Assembly (NCBI RefSeq): GCF_001476655.1
Contig: NZ_LDRT01000044.1
Coordinates: 1-41,784 of the forward strand
From: Microbacterium testaceum
GTDB lineage: Bacteria > Actinomycetota > Actinomycetes > Actinomycetales > Microbacteriaceae
Direction of reading: 5' to 3'
DNA: 41,784 nt
In this document: in pieces, positions 8,176 through 16,196 of the stretch
Position numbering within the stretch: the stretch's first letter is position 1
Layout: each line of letters opens with the position of its first letter
Made by a program: the position numbers and the translations under genes
The notes under the pieces: model-generated
The model's database searches: none
What the model saw: the letters and a program-made list of their open reading frames with translations, nothing else
What the model was told of the DNA's origin: nothing

Positions 8176-9192
8176 ATGTCCGAGTTGAACCTCCCGATCC
8201 TCGACCTCTCGCTCCTCGATCAGGGGCCCGAGGCCGCATCTCGTTTCCGCGACGACCTGCGCGCCGCCACCCACGACGTCGGCTTCTTCTACCTGACCGG
8301 CACCGGCGTCAGCGCGGAGCTGGAGGAGCGCCTGCTGCAGGCCGCCCACGACTTCTTCGCACTGCCCGAGGCCGAGAAGCTCGCGATCGAGAACGTCACG
8401 AGCCCCCACTTCCGCGGTTACACGCGCGTCGGCGGCGAGCGCACGCAGGGCCGCGTCGACTGGCGCGAGCAGATCGACATCGGACCCGAGCGCGATCCGA
8501 TCCACGACCCCGAGGGCCCCGGTTACAACCGGCTCGTCGGCCCCAACCTGTGGCCGGCGGCCCAGCCCGAGCTCAAGGACGTCGTCACCGAGTGGCACGA
8601 CCACCTCACCGGCGTCGCCCGCAAACTGCTGCGCGCATGGGCGTTGGCCCTGGGCGCGGAGGAGCAGTACTTCGACCGCCACTTCGGCGACCCGCAGACC
8701 CTCATCAAGATCGTCCGCTACCCCGGCAAGGACGACCCGACTCCCCAGCAGGGCGTCGGCGCCCACAAGGACTCGGGCGTGTTGACCCTCCTCTGGGTCG
8801 AGCCCGGCAAGGGCGGCCTGCAGGTCGAGCGCGACGGCGAGTGGGTCGACGCTCCCCCGGTGCCGGGCGCCTTCGTGGTCAACATCGGCGAACTGCTCGA
8901 GTACGCCACGCAGGGCTACCTCACGGCGACCAACCACCGCGTGATCTCGCCGAAGTACCCCGACGAGCGCATCTCGGTGCCGTTCTTCTTCAATCCCGCC
9001 CTCGACGCGCGCCTACCGATCATCGAGCTGCCCGAGGAGCTGGCATCCGAGGTCCGCGGCGTCACCGACGACCCGACGAACCCCATCCACGCGACCTATG
9101 GCGAGAACGCCCTCAAGTCGCGCCTGCGCGCCCACCCCGACGTGGCCGAGCGCTGGCACGCGGATCTGCTGGCCGCGCGCGCGGCATCCTGA
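8176..9192 (+). CDS. 2-oxoglutarate/Fe(II)-dependent oxygenase (isopenicillin N synthase family)
   Basis: A 338-aa double-stranded beta-helix oxygenase. The N-terminal DIOX-N-like part (DVGFFYLTGTGV) precedes the catalytic core. The iron ligands are visible as H197-x-D199 (GVGAHKDSG) and H254 (ATNHRV); R265 and S267 (RISVPFF) form the 2-oxoglutarate carboxylate site. Relatives hydroxylate or desaturate small molecules, but the substrate here is not predictable. The gene is solitary and divergent from efeU. It has no ribosome-binding site and a -10 hexamer six bases before its ATG, which points to leaderless translation. A 71-bp palindrome follows 61 bases after its stop. Confidence 0.88.
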   Translation: MSELNLPILDLSLLDQGPEAASRFRDDLRAATHDVGFFYLTGTGVSAELEERLLQAAHDFFALPEAEKLAIENVTSPHFRGYTRVGGERTQGRVDWREQIDIGPERDPIHDPEGPGYNRLVGPNLWPAAQPELKDVVTEWHDHLTGVARKLLRAWALALGAEEQYFDRHFGDPQTLIKIVRYPGKDDPTPQQGVGAHKDSGVLTLLWVEPGKGGLQVERDGEWVDAPPVPGAFVVNIGELLEYATQGYLTATNHRVISPKYPDERISVPFFFNPALDARLPIIELPEELASEVRGVTDDPTNPIHATYGENALKSRLRAHPDVAERWHADLLAARAAS

Positions 9193-9253
9193 CCTTCCCC
9201 GCTCGCGCCTCCCGCGTGCGCGCCCGCACGCGCCCCGCGATGCCCACCGTCCT

Positions 9254-9324
9254 CGCGATAAACGCCGATCCTTCCGAGACACGCTGAGACGCCGCGTGTC
9301 TCGGGAGCATCGGCGTTTATCGCG
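9254..9324. repeat. 71-bp near-perfect palindrome
   Basis: The left arm (9254-9284, beginning CGCGATAAACGCCGAT) and right arm (9294-9324) are inverted copies of 31 bases with only two mismatches, around a 9-base centre. The arms are less GC-rich than their surroundings. It lies between the 2OG oxygenase gene and rpsO. It could terminate the oxygenase transcript, but it is much longer than the other terminators here and looks more like a palindromic mobile or REP-type element. Confidence 0.75.
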
Positions 9325-9388
9325 TCAGGCGAGGCCGCGCCTCGCGCGGCGCGGCGCGCGTGCTGGCGAGCCGGCATCCGGGAACGCC

Positions 9389-9419
9389 GAAGGCCGCCCC
9401 ACACCGTGGGGCGGCCTTC
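9389..9419 (-). terminator. Terminator hairpin of rpsO
   Basis: Perfect 14-base arms GAAGGCCGCCCCAC/GTGGGGCGGCCTTC around a 3-base loop, 34 bases after the rpsO stop codon. No T-tract follows on the minus strand. Confidence 0.75.
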
Positions 9420-9453
9420 CAAGAATGTTTTGCGCGATAGAACGCTGGTGCGA

Positions 9454-9723
9454 TTAGCGACGCAGACCGAGACGCTCGATGAGCGAGCGGTAACGGTTGA
9501 TGTCGACGTCCTGCAGGTAACCCAGCAGGCGGCGGCGCTGACCGACGAGCAGGAAGAGTCCACGGCGCGAGTGGTGGTCGTGCTTGTGGAGCTTGAGGTG
9601 CTCGGTGAGGTCCTTGATGCGCTGCGTCATCATCGCGACCTGCACCTCGGGGGATCCGGTGTCACCGGGGTGCGTCGCGTACTCTTCGATGATCGCCTTC
9701 TTGACGTCTGCTTCGAGTGCCAT
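9454..9723 (-). CDS. rpsO: 30S ribosomal protein S15
   Basis: An 89-aa small-subunit ribosomal protein that binds 16S rRNA helices near the platform and helps recruit S6/S18. The family signature is clear: [20 protein letters not shown] followed by [32 protein letters not shown]. The length is exactly that of bacterial S15. The ATG at 9723 has a GGAAGGGG purine run upstream; an open frame to 9813 precedes it without homology. Next on its strand come a strong hairpin and the oxygenase region, so pnp, which follows rpsO in many bacteria, is not adjacent here. Confidence 0.97.
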   Translation of the reverse strand: MALEADVKKAIIEEYATHPGDTGSPEVQVAMMTQRIKDLTEHLKLHKHDHHSRRGLFLLVGQRRRLLGYLQDVDINRYRSLIERLGLRR

Positions 9724-9814
9724 AGATGGGATCCCCTTCCTTCTCATTGCGCGGCGCCCGTCACACGATGTGCGAGCTCTCTTTATCCGCGGCCGATCGA
9801 ACGGCAACCGCATG

Positions 9815-9820
9815 AGTCTA
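9815..9820 (-). promoter_or_regulatory. Possible -10 hexamer of rpsO
   Basis: TAGACT on the minus strand, 91 bases before the rpsO ATG. This leaves a leader long enough for the translational control that S15 often exerts on its own mRNA. No clear -35 was seen, and a weaker TAAAGA lies closer to the gene. Confidence 0.35.
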
Positions 9821-9912
9821 CCAGCATCCGGATGCCGCCATCGAACGGCCCCGCGACGTCACCCTCGCGGTCCGAGGCGCTCGGAGAGCGGACCGATGTC
9901 CGCGCCCTGGCG

Positions 9913-9918
9913 TAGCCT
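9913..9918 (+). promoter_or_regulatory. -10 hexamer, leaderless start of the DUF167 gene
   Basis: TAGCCT, six bases, then GTG at 9925. The string TAGCCTCGATCC is identical to that before the oxygenase ATG at 8176. Confidence 0.6.
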
Positions 9919-9924
9919 CGATCC

Positions 9925-10146
9925 GTGCAACTCACGGTCCGCGTCAAGCCCGGAAGTCGGCGCGGCCCCCTCGTCGAAGACACTCCCGAGGGTCTCGTCG
10001 TCCACGTGCGCGAGCGCGCCGTCGACGGCGGGGCGAACGCCGGCGTGGTCCGTGCTCTGGCCGCCCACTTCGGCGTGCCCGCCCGCGACGTCGAGATCCT
10101 GCGCGGCCACACCGCGCGCGTGAAGCGCGTCGAGGTCGACGCGTGA
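9925..10146 (+). CDS. DUF167 (YggU family) protein
   Basis: A 73-aa protein of the small DUF167/YggU family: LTVRVKPGSRRG at the N-terminus, then HVRERAVDGGANAGVVRALAAHFGV and the C-terminal VEILRGHTARVKRVEV. These are the conserved alpha/beta core of the family, whose function is not established. The GTG start at 9925 sits six bases after a -10 hexamer and has no ribosome-binding site, so it is probably leaderless. Its stop overlaps the next start as GTGA, coupling it to the MFS transporter gene; the pairing gives no obvious functional clue. Confidence 0.85.
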   Translation: MQLTVRVKPGSRRGPLVEDTPEGLVVHVRERAVDGGANAGVVRALAAHFGVPARDVEILRGHTARVKRVEVDA

Positions 10147-11447
10147 GCGCCCGGCGAAGCGCGTTCATCGACCTGCGTCCGCTCACCACCTCCCCCGCTT
10201 TCGCGCGTCTGTGGATCGGCTCGACCCTCGCGGGTCTCGGCGGGCAGCTGACGGTCGTCGCCGTCATGCTGCACGTGTTCGAGCTGACGCAGAGCACGTT
10301 CGCGGTCTCGATGATCGCCGTGGCGGGTCTCCTGCCGATGGTGCTCGCCGGCCTCTACGGCGGCATGCTCGCGGACGCCTTCGATCGACGCACGGTCGCG
10401 CTGCTCGCGGCCGTGGTCACCTTCGTCTCCACGGCGCTGTTGGCCGTCCTCGCCTGGACGGGCCTCGAGACGGTCGGGTGGCTCTTCGTCTTGAGCGTGG
10501 TGAACTCGGCGGCGAACTCCATCGTCATGGCCACCAAGTCGGCCATCACCCCGCGGTTGATCCCGCGGGATCTGCTGCCGGCGGCCGCCGCCCTGCAGGG
10601 CGTCACGGTCGGCATCATGGTAATGGCCGGACCCGCACTGGCCGGAGTGCTCGTCGCGGTGGCGGGGTATGCGTGGACGTACTCGCTCGACGTCCTCCTC
10701 ATGACGTCGCTGTTCCTCGGCCTCTGGTCGCTGCCGCGGCTGCGCCCTGAGGGTGAGGTGGTGCGGCCGGGCCTCGAGTCCCTCCGCGACGGCGCCCGGT
10801 TCCTGCGCCGCGCCCCGAACATCCGCCTGCAGTACCTCCTCGACATCACGGCGATGACCTTCGGCCAACCCGTCACGCTGTTCCCCGCGATCGGGGCGGT
10901 ACTCCTGGGAGGCGGGGCGATCACCACCGGCATCCTCACCGCGGCGGTCGCGGCCGGTGCCTTCTTGTCGAGCCTCTTCTCGGGCCCGATCGGGCGGGTG
11001 CGCCGCCAGGGGCTCGGGATCGAGCGCGCGATCCAGGTCTACGGACTGTCCATCGGGCTCTTCGGCCTCGTTCTCGTCGCCGCGAGCCTGGGCTGGCTCC
11101 GCCCCGACCTCGTCGACGAGACCCACGCCGCCGTCGCACTGATCGTTCTCGCCGCGGTCGCTCTCGCCATCTCGGGAGCCGCCGACAACGTCAGTGCGAT
11201 CTACCGCTCGACGATGATGCAGGCGGCGGTTCCGGATGCCATGCGCGGACGCCTCCAGGGCATCTTCATCGTCGTGGTGGCCGGTGGCCCTCGCGTCGGG
11301 GCGCTGTACGCCGGAACCCTCGCGACCCTGACCGCCCTGTGGGTGCCGCCCCTGTTCGGCGGCATCCTGATCCTCGCCCTCGTCGGTACGCTCGTGCGGT
11401 TCTCCCCGCGCTTCCGGGCCTACGACGCGCTCGATCCGCAGCCCTGA
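10143..11447 (+). CDS. MFS transporter (EntS-like, DHA3 type)
   Basis: A 434-aa integral membrane protein with about 12 hydrophobic helices. The N-terminal LRPLTTSPAFARLWIGSTLAGLGGQLTVVAVMLHVFELT is typical of the EntS/DHA3 subgroup, whose members export siderophores, macrolides or other drugs. The loop 2-3 motif appears as GGMLADAFDRRTV. A second cluster (MRGRLQGIFIVVVAGGPRVGALYAG) is usual for the C-terminal half. The GTG start overlaps the stop of the DUF167 gene by four bases, so the two are co-translated. The substrate is unknown; no siderophore biosynthesis genes lie nearby. Confidence 0.85.
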   Translation: MSARRSAFIDLRPLTTSPAFARLWIGSTLAGLGGQLTVVAVMLHVFELTQSTFAVSMIAVAGLLPMVLAGLYGGMLADAFDRRTVALLAAVVTFVSTALLAVLAWTGLETVGWLFVLSVVNSAANSIVMATKSAITPRLIPRDLLPAAAALQGVTVGIMVMAGPALAGVLVAVAGYAWTYSLDVLLMTSLFLGLWSLPRLRPEGEVVRPGLESLRDGARFLRRAPNIRLQYLLDITAMTFGQPVTLFPAIGAVLLGGGAITTGILTAAVAAGAFLSSLFSGPIGRVRRQGLGIERAIQVYGLSIGLFGLVLVAASLGWLRPDLVDETHAAVALIVLAAVALAISGAADNVSAIYRSTMMQAAVPDAMRGRLQGIFIVVVAGGPRVGALYAGTLATLTALWVPPLFGGILILALVGTLVRFSPRFRAYDALDPQP

Positions 11448-11526
11448 ACCCGGTGGACGCCTCCGAATGTGACGTCGCGTTGCGCGGCGACATCCGCCTC
11501 GACGGCGACGGGGAAAGCATGGAGGG

Positions 11527-13839
11527 ATGACGCGGACGCAGGAGAGCAGCGCCCACTGGGGCACCTTCCAGGTCGAGGTGTCGGACGACGGTCGCACCGT
11601 GCTGCGCACACGGCCCTACGCCGACGACGAGGATGCCTCCCCGGCGATCGAGGGGGTCGCAGAGGCGCAGCACCACCCTCTCCGTGTCGCGCGCCCGTCG
11701 GTCCGTCGCCGGTGGCTCGAGAACGGCCCCGGACCGGATGACCGTCGCGGCGCCCCCGACGACGAGTACGTGGAAGTCGAATGGGACGAGGCCCTCGACC
11801 TGCTCGCCGCCGAGCTGGACCGCGTCCGCACCGCGCACGGCAACCGCGCGATCTTCGGCGGCTCCTACGGGTGGGGAAGCGCCGGGCGTCTGCACCACGC
11901 CCAGGGGCAGCTGCATCGTTTCCTGAACGTCATCGGCGGGTACACGTCGTCGGTCAACGATTACAGCCGCGGGGCCAGCCTGGTGCTGCTCCCGCACCTC
12001 ATCGGCCGCAACGGTATGGAGGAGCTCCGCAAGCGACCCCCGTCGTGGCCGCACATCGCCGCGCACACCGACCTCCTGCTCTGCTTCGGGGGCGTGCGCC
12101 TGTCGAACACCTCGGTGGTCCCCGGCGGCCACCATCGCCAGCTCGTCGGCGGGCTGTCGCGCGACGCCGCGCGCAGCACCCGTTTCGTCTCCGTCTCCGC
12201 GCAGCGCGACGACATCGGCGCCGACCTGGATGCCGAGTGGATCGGCATCCGGCCCGGTACCGACACCGCGCTCCTCCTCGCCCTCACCCACACCCTCGTC
12301 GACGAGGGACTCGCCGACGAGGCGTTCCTGTCGTCTTCCACCGTCGGCGTCGATGAGGTGCGCGCGTACCTGCGGGGCGAGGTCGACGGGGTGGCGAAGA
12401 CGGCGGAATGGGCCGCGCCCCTCACGGGGATCCCCGCGACCGCGATCCGCGATCTCGCGCGACGCGCCGCCGCGGGACGCACACTGGTGAACGTCACGTA
12501 CTCGCTGCAGCGCGCCGAGCACGGTGAGCAGGCGGTGTTCGCCGCGCTGACCTTCGCGGCCTTCCTGGGCCAGATCGGCCTTCCGGGCGGCGGCTTCTCG
12601 CACGGCTACGGCTCGATGGGCGACCACGGTATCGGCGTGGAGCAGGTGCGCCTGCCCACGTTCCCCCAGGGCCGCAATGCGGTGGACGACTTCATCCCGT
12701 GCGCGCGCATCAGCGATCTGCTCCTGCGCCCGGACGAGACCATCCCCTACGACGGCGGCACGCTGCGGCTGCCCGACATCCGCCTCGTGTACTGGGCGGG
12801 AGGTAACCCGTTCCACCACCACCAGGATCTCCGGCGGCTGCGCCGAGGTCTCGCGCGGATCGACACGCTCGTCGTCCACGAGTTCCACTGGACGCCGACA
12901 GCCCGCCACGCCGACATCGTCCTGCCCGCGGCGACCCCTCTCGAGCGCGACGATCTGGCCGCCGGGGCCGGTGACTCCCGACTCCGCGCCATGCCCCGGG
13001 CCGTGGCGCCCGCCGGAAAGGCACGCGAGGAGTTCTGGATCTACGACCGGCTCGCCCAGCGCCTCGGCGCGGACTATTCCGAGGGCCTCGACTCGCGGGC
13101 CTGGCTCGAGCGCATCTACGAGCAGTGGCGGACGCAGAACCCCGACGCCCCGCTTTTCGCCGAGTTCTGGCGCGACGGCGGGACGCCGCTACCGCAACGC
13201 CCCTACCGCGACGGCGCCTTCGCGGCGTTCCGCTCGGACCCGGGTTCACATCCGCTCGACACCCCGAGCGGTCTGATCGAGCTGTTCTCGTCGACCCTCC
13301 ACGGCTTCGGGCTGACCGACACCGCCGGGCACGCCCTCTGGATCGAGCCGGCGGGCGATCCGGACTCCCCCTACGATCTGCAGCTTCTGTGCAACCAGCC
13401 CTCCCATCGCCTGCACAGTCAGCTCGACATGGCGTCGCCCAGCCGTTCCACCAAGGTCGCGGGGCGAGAGCCGATCCGACTGAACCGAACGGATGCCGCG
13501 GCTCGGAACCTCCACGACGGCGACGTCGCGATCGTCCGCAGTGCCCAGGGGAGCCTCCTTGCCGGTGTGGTCGTCACCGACGAACTGCTCCCCGGTGTCG
13601 CGCAGATGCACACGGGATCGTGGTTCGACCCCAGCGCCCCGCACATCGCGGACTGCGTGAACGGCAACGTCAACGTGCTGACGAAGGACGTGGGGACCTC
13701 GACGCTCACCCAGGCCTCCAGCGGCGCGCGCGTCGCGGTCTCGGTCGCGCGCTACGACGGCGACCTCCCCCCGGTCCGCGCGTACGAGCCCCCACCGCTC
13801 GCGCGGCACCCCGATCGGATCCGCGACGCCCGGAGCTGA
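11527..13839 (+). CDS. Molybdopterin-dependent sulfoxide/N-oxide reductase (BisC-like)
   Basis: A 770-aa enzyme of the DMSO reductase family, closest in layout to biotin sulfoxide reductase and TMAO reductase. There is no N-terminal CxxC cluster motif and no twin-arginine signal, so it is probably a cytoplasmic single-subunit enzyme. IFGGSYGWGSAGRLHHAQ (about 110-126) and NDYSRGAS (144-151) place a Ser (about 147) as the likely molybdenum ligand, as in DMSO/TMAO/BSO reductases. YWAGGNPFHHHQDL and HWTPTARHADIVLPA are conserved family segments, and the C-terminus carries the dinucleotide-binding beta-barrel. It may repair methionine or biotin sulfoxide. The ribosome-binding site is unclear: GGAGGG abuts the ATG. 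No cofactor or electron-transfer genes are adjacent. Confidence 0.85.
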   Translation: MTRTQESSAHWGTFQVEVSDDGRTVLRTRPYADDEDASPAIEGVAEAQHHPLRVARPSVRRRWLENGPGPDDRRGAPDDEYVEVEWDEALDLLAAELDRVRTAHGNRAIFGGSYGWGSAGRLHHAQGQLHRFLNVIGGYTSSVNDYSRGASLVLLPHLIGRNGMEELRKRPPSWPHIAAHTDLLLCFGGVRLSNTSVVPGGHHRQLVGGLSRDAARSTRFVSVSAQRDDIGADLDAEWIGIRPGTDTALLLALTHTLVDEGLADEAFLSSSTVGVDEVRAYLRGEVDGVAKTAEWAAPLTGIPATAIRDLARRAAAGRTLVNVTYSLQRAEHGEQAVFAALTFAAFLGQIGLPGGGFSHGYGSMGDHGIGVEQVRLPTFPQGRNAVDDFIPCARISDLLLRPDETIPYDGGTLRLPDIRLVYWAGGNPFHHHQDLRRLRRGLARIDTLVVHEFHWTPTARHADIVLPAATPLERDDLAAGAGDSRLRAMPRAVAPAGKAREEFWIYDRLAQRLGADYSEGLDSRAWLERIYEQWRTQNPDAPLFAEFWRDGGTPLPQRPYRDGAFAAFRSDPGSHPLDTPSGLIELFSSTLHGFGLTDTAGHALWIEPAGDPDSPYDLQLLCNQPSHRLHSQLDMASPSRSTKVAGREPIRLNRTDAAARNLHDGDVAIVRSAQGSLLAGVVVTDELLPGVAQMHTGSWFDPSAPHIADCVNGNVNVLTKDVGTSTLTQASSGARVAVSVARYDGDLPPVRAYEPPPLARHPDRIRDARS

Positions 13840-13905
13840 CGGTCACGGACCGGCGGTTTTCCGCCGTCGCACTGCCATCGGCCGCGCGAGAGCGCATCCC
13901 GGCCC

Positions 13906-13911
13906 TATCGT
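13906..13911 (+). promoter_or_regulatory. -10 hexamer, near-leaderless start of the EamA gene
   Basis: TATCGT, seven bases, then GTG at 13919. No separate leader is possible. Confidence 0.55.
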
Positions 13912-13918
13912 CGGGAAG

Positions 13919-14836
13919 GTGGCATCCGCGTCCTCTCCCTCCCCCGTCTCGATCGCCGTGCAGTTCGTCCTCACCGGCGTCGTGTGGGGCTCGAGCTTCC
14001 TCTTCATCGCGATCGCGCTCACCGGGATGACCCCGGCCCAGGTCGCGGGCGGTCGCCTGCTGTTCGGCGCCCTCGCCCTCGCGGCGATCGTGGCGATCCG
14101 CCGCGAACGACTCCCCCGCGGCATCCGGGTCTGGGGGCACCTCTGCGTGCTCTCCGCGACCTTCTGCGTGGTGCCGTTCCTGCTCTTCGCCTGGGCCGAA
14201 CAGCACGTGTCCTCGGGGCTCGCGAGCATCTTCAACGCGACGACGCCGATCATGACGGCGATCATGGCGTGGGCGGTGTTCCGCGTCGAGAGCCTGAAGC
14301 TCGGCCAGCTCGTCGGTATCGCGGTCGGCATCGTCGGCGTCGTGGTGATCATCGCCCCCGGCGCGATCGCCGACGTCGGCGGCAGCACGATCGCGCAGCT
14401 CGCCCTGCTCGGCGCGACCGCCTGCTACGGCTTCAGCCTCGCCTACATGCGCCGCTTCCTCGGCGACACGGGACTGTCGGGCATCGCCTTCGCGTTCGGC
14501 TACATCGGTCCGGCCGCGGCCTTCATGGTGCTGCTGTCGCCGCTGATCCTCGCCGAGCCGATGGATCTCTCGCTGCCGGTCGTCGGCAGCATCGTCGCCC
14601 TGGGCGTCCTGGGCACCGGCATCGCCTACGTCTGGAACCAGAACACGCTGCGGGCGTGGGGCCCCACGCGCGCCTCGACGGTGACGTACATCACGCCGGT
14701 GGTCGGGGTGGCTCTCGGCATCCTGATCCTGGGTGAGCGCATCTCGTGGAACGAACCGGTGGGCGCCGCCGTGGTCTTCCTCGGGATTCTGCTCGTGCAG
14801 CAGCGTCTCCGCCTGTCGCGCCGCGCGCGGGTCTGA
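13919..14836 (+). CDS. EamA/DMT-family transporter
   Basis: A 305-aa protein with ten predicted membrane helices in two EamA repeats. The first begins FVLTGVVWGSSFLFIAIAL and contains ASIFNATTPIMTAIMAW. The second begins after ATACYGFSLAYMRRFL and contains RASTVTYITPVVGVALGILILGE, where the diagnostic proline-containing helix sits. Family members usually export amino acids, metabolites or drugs; the substrate is not predictable. The GTG start lies seven bases after a -10 hexamer, suggesting leaderless expression. A short purine run (GGGAAG) precedes it but would probably not be transcribed. A hairpin shared with convergent yceI follows. Confidence 0.85.
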   Translation: MASASSPSPVSIAVQFVLTGVVWGSSFLFIAIALTGMTPAQVAGGRLLFGALALAAIVAIRRERLPRGIRVWGHLCVLSATFCVVPFLLFAWAEQHVSSGLASIFNATTPIMTAIMAWAVFRVESLKLGQLVGIAVGIVGVVVIIAPGAIADVGGSTIAQLALLGATACYGFSLAYMRRFLGDTGLSGIAFAFGYIGPAAAFMVLLSPLILAEPMDLSLPVVGSIVALGVLGTGIAYVWNQNTLRAWGPTRASTVTYITPVVGVALGILILGERISWNEPVGAAVVFLGILLVQQRLRLSRRARV

Positions 14837-14862
14837 CCGCACGGGGCCGCCCCCGGAAACGA

Positions 14863-14897
14863 CGAAGGCCCCGGATGCCGAGCACCCGAGGCCTTCG
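14863..14897. terminator. Bidirectional terminator between EamA and YceI genes
   Basis: CGAAGGCC/GGCCTTCG arms enclose a loop that can fold further through TGC/GCA pairing. It lies between the convergent gene ends. Confidence 0.65.
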
Positions 14898-14903
14898 CGA
14901 GGA

Positions 14904-15464
14904 TCACGCCTGCAGAGCGAACTGAAGGTCGAGCTCGATGGTGACGTCCTTGCCGACGAGGACGCCGCCGGTCTCGAGGGCGGCGTTCCAGGTGAGGCCG
15001 AAGTCCTCACGGTTGATGACCGTCTTGGCCGTCGCGCCGGCCTTGTAGTTGCCCCACGGGTCGGTGCCGAAGCCGCCGAAGTCGATCGAGAAGGTGGCGG
15101 GCTTGCTGACGCCGCGGATGGTGAGCTCACCGTCGACGAGGAAGTCGCCGTCCTCGACGCGGACGCCGGTCGAGCGGAAGTCCATCGTCGGGTAGGTCTC
15201 GATGTCGAAGAACTCGGCCGAACGGAGGTGCTGGTCGCGCCCCTCGTCCTTGGTGTCGACCGAGGTGACGTCGACCGACGCCTCGACGGTGGCCTCGAGG
15301 GGGTTCTCGGGGGCGACGAGCGTGGCGCTCTTCATGCCGAAGGTGCCGCGGACCTTCGAGATCATCATGTGACGGACCGTGAAGGTCACCTCGCTGTGCG
15401 AGGGGTCGAGCACCCAGGTGCCTGCCTTGTAGCCGGGGATCTCGAGCGTGGTGGTGTCGGTCAT
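14904..15464 (-). CDS. YceI-family lipid-binding-type protein
   Basis: A 186-aa YceI-like lipocalin-fold protein. It shows the family order: GTWVLDPSHSEVTFTVRHMMISKVRGTF at the N-terminus, then RDQHLRSAEFFDIETYPTMDF, and a C-terminal INREDFGLTWNAALETGGVLVG. YceI relatives bind isoprenoid or other hydrophobic molecules. No signal peptide is present, so this one should be cytoplasmic, as usual in actinobacteria. The ATG at 15464 has AGGAG five bases upstream; a longer open frame to 15521 is unlikely. The gene stands alone between two terminators. Its ligand and role are unknown. Confidence 0.9.
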   Translation of the reverse strand: MTDTTTLEIPGYKAGTWVLDPSHSEVTFTVRHMMISKVRGTFGMKSATLVAPENPLEATVEASVDVTSVDTKDEGRDQHLRSAEFFDIETYPTMDFRSTGVRVEDGDFLVDGELTIRGVSKPATFSIDFGGFGTDPWGNYKAGATAKTVINREDFGLTWNAALETGGVLVGKDVTIELDLQFALQA

Positions 15465-15554
15465 GTCACTCCTAAAGGTCTGGGGAGCCGTATCGGCGTC
15501 CTGGGGGGAGGAAACTCCCATTCACACGAATGTATTCCACGATCGTGAAAAAAG

Positions 15555-15590
15555 ACGAACCCGAGGGTGCCGCGGCGCCCTCGGGTTCGT
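15555..15590 (-). terminator. Rho-independent terminator of the FKBP gene
   Basis: Perfect 13-base arms ACGAACCCGAGGG/CCCTCGGGTTCGT around a 10-base loop. On the minus strand they are followed directly by a run of six T. This is the only terminator in the window with a classical T-tract. Confidence 0.88.
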
Positions 15591-15605
15591 GAACATCGTG
15601 TGTCG

Positions 15606-15971
15606 TCAGCCGACCTTGAGCAGGTCGATGATGAAGATCAGCGTCTTGCCGCCGAGGAAGTGCCCACCGGCGGGGCCATAGGCCAGGTGCGGCGGGATGA
15701 CGAGCTCGCGGCGACCGCCGACCTTCATGCCCGGGATGCCGTCCTGCCAGCCCTGGATGAGGCCGCGGAGCGGGAACTGGATGCTCTCGCCCCGGCCCCA
15801 CGACGAGTCGAACTCTTCGCCGGACTCGTACTCGACACCGGCGTAGTGCACGGTGACGGTGTCGCCGGGCTTGGCCTCGTCGCCGTCGCCGACGATGATG
15901 TCGCGGATGACGAGGTCGGAGGGGGCGGGGCCGCTGGGAGCGTCGAACTCCGGCTTGGTGCGATCAGTCAT
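15606..15971 (-). CDS. FKBP-type peptidyl-prolyl cis-trans isomerase
   Basis: A 121-aa single-domain FKBP. The canonical segments are present: VTVHYAGVEYESGEEFDSSWGRGESIQFPL, LIQGWQDGIPGMKVGGRRELVIPP and LAYGPAGG, ending with FIIDLLKV. They form the proline isomerase pocket (Tyr, Asp, Trp and Tyr side chains). There is no signal peptide, so it is probably a cytoplasmic folding helper. The start is set at the ATG at 15971 (MTDRTKPEF); a TTG four codons upstream is less likely. A strong terminator follows. Confidence 0.92.
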   Translation of the reverse strand: MTDRTKPEFDAPSGPAPSDLVIRDIIVGDGDEAKPGDTVTVHYAGVEYESGEEFDSSWGRGESIQFPLRGLIQGWQDGIPGMKVGGRRELVIPPHLAYGPAGGHFLGGKTLIFIIDLLKVG

Positions 15972-16134
15972 ACGTCCATCCAAGCATGCGCAGCGCGCCG
16001 TCGAACCCCCTGGACAAAGACTCAGCGCCCGGTGCCGCGGCGATGCCTGCGTGTCTCCCGGGCGCTGAGTTGGCCTACATCGATGGTGCTCCCGCTCCGG
16101 GGCGCTGTCAAGACCCCGCGTGCGCCGCCGCCCG

Positions 16135-16196
16135 GCCGCGAGCGCTCAGGGCGCCAGCAGCGCCGCCGCGAGCGCTCAGGGCGCCAGCAGCGCCGC
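16135..16196. repeat. 30-bp tandem duplication across the prsW stop codon
   Basis: A 30-base unit containing GCTCAGGGCGCCAGCAGCGC occurs twice in tandem (16135-16166 and 16165-16196). The right copy holds the last codons and stop of prsW; the left copy lies just beyond and repeats the same coding end. Confidence 0.8.
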
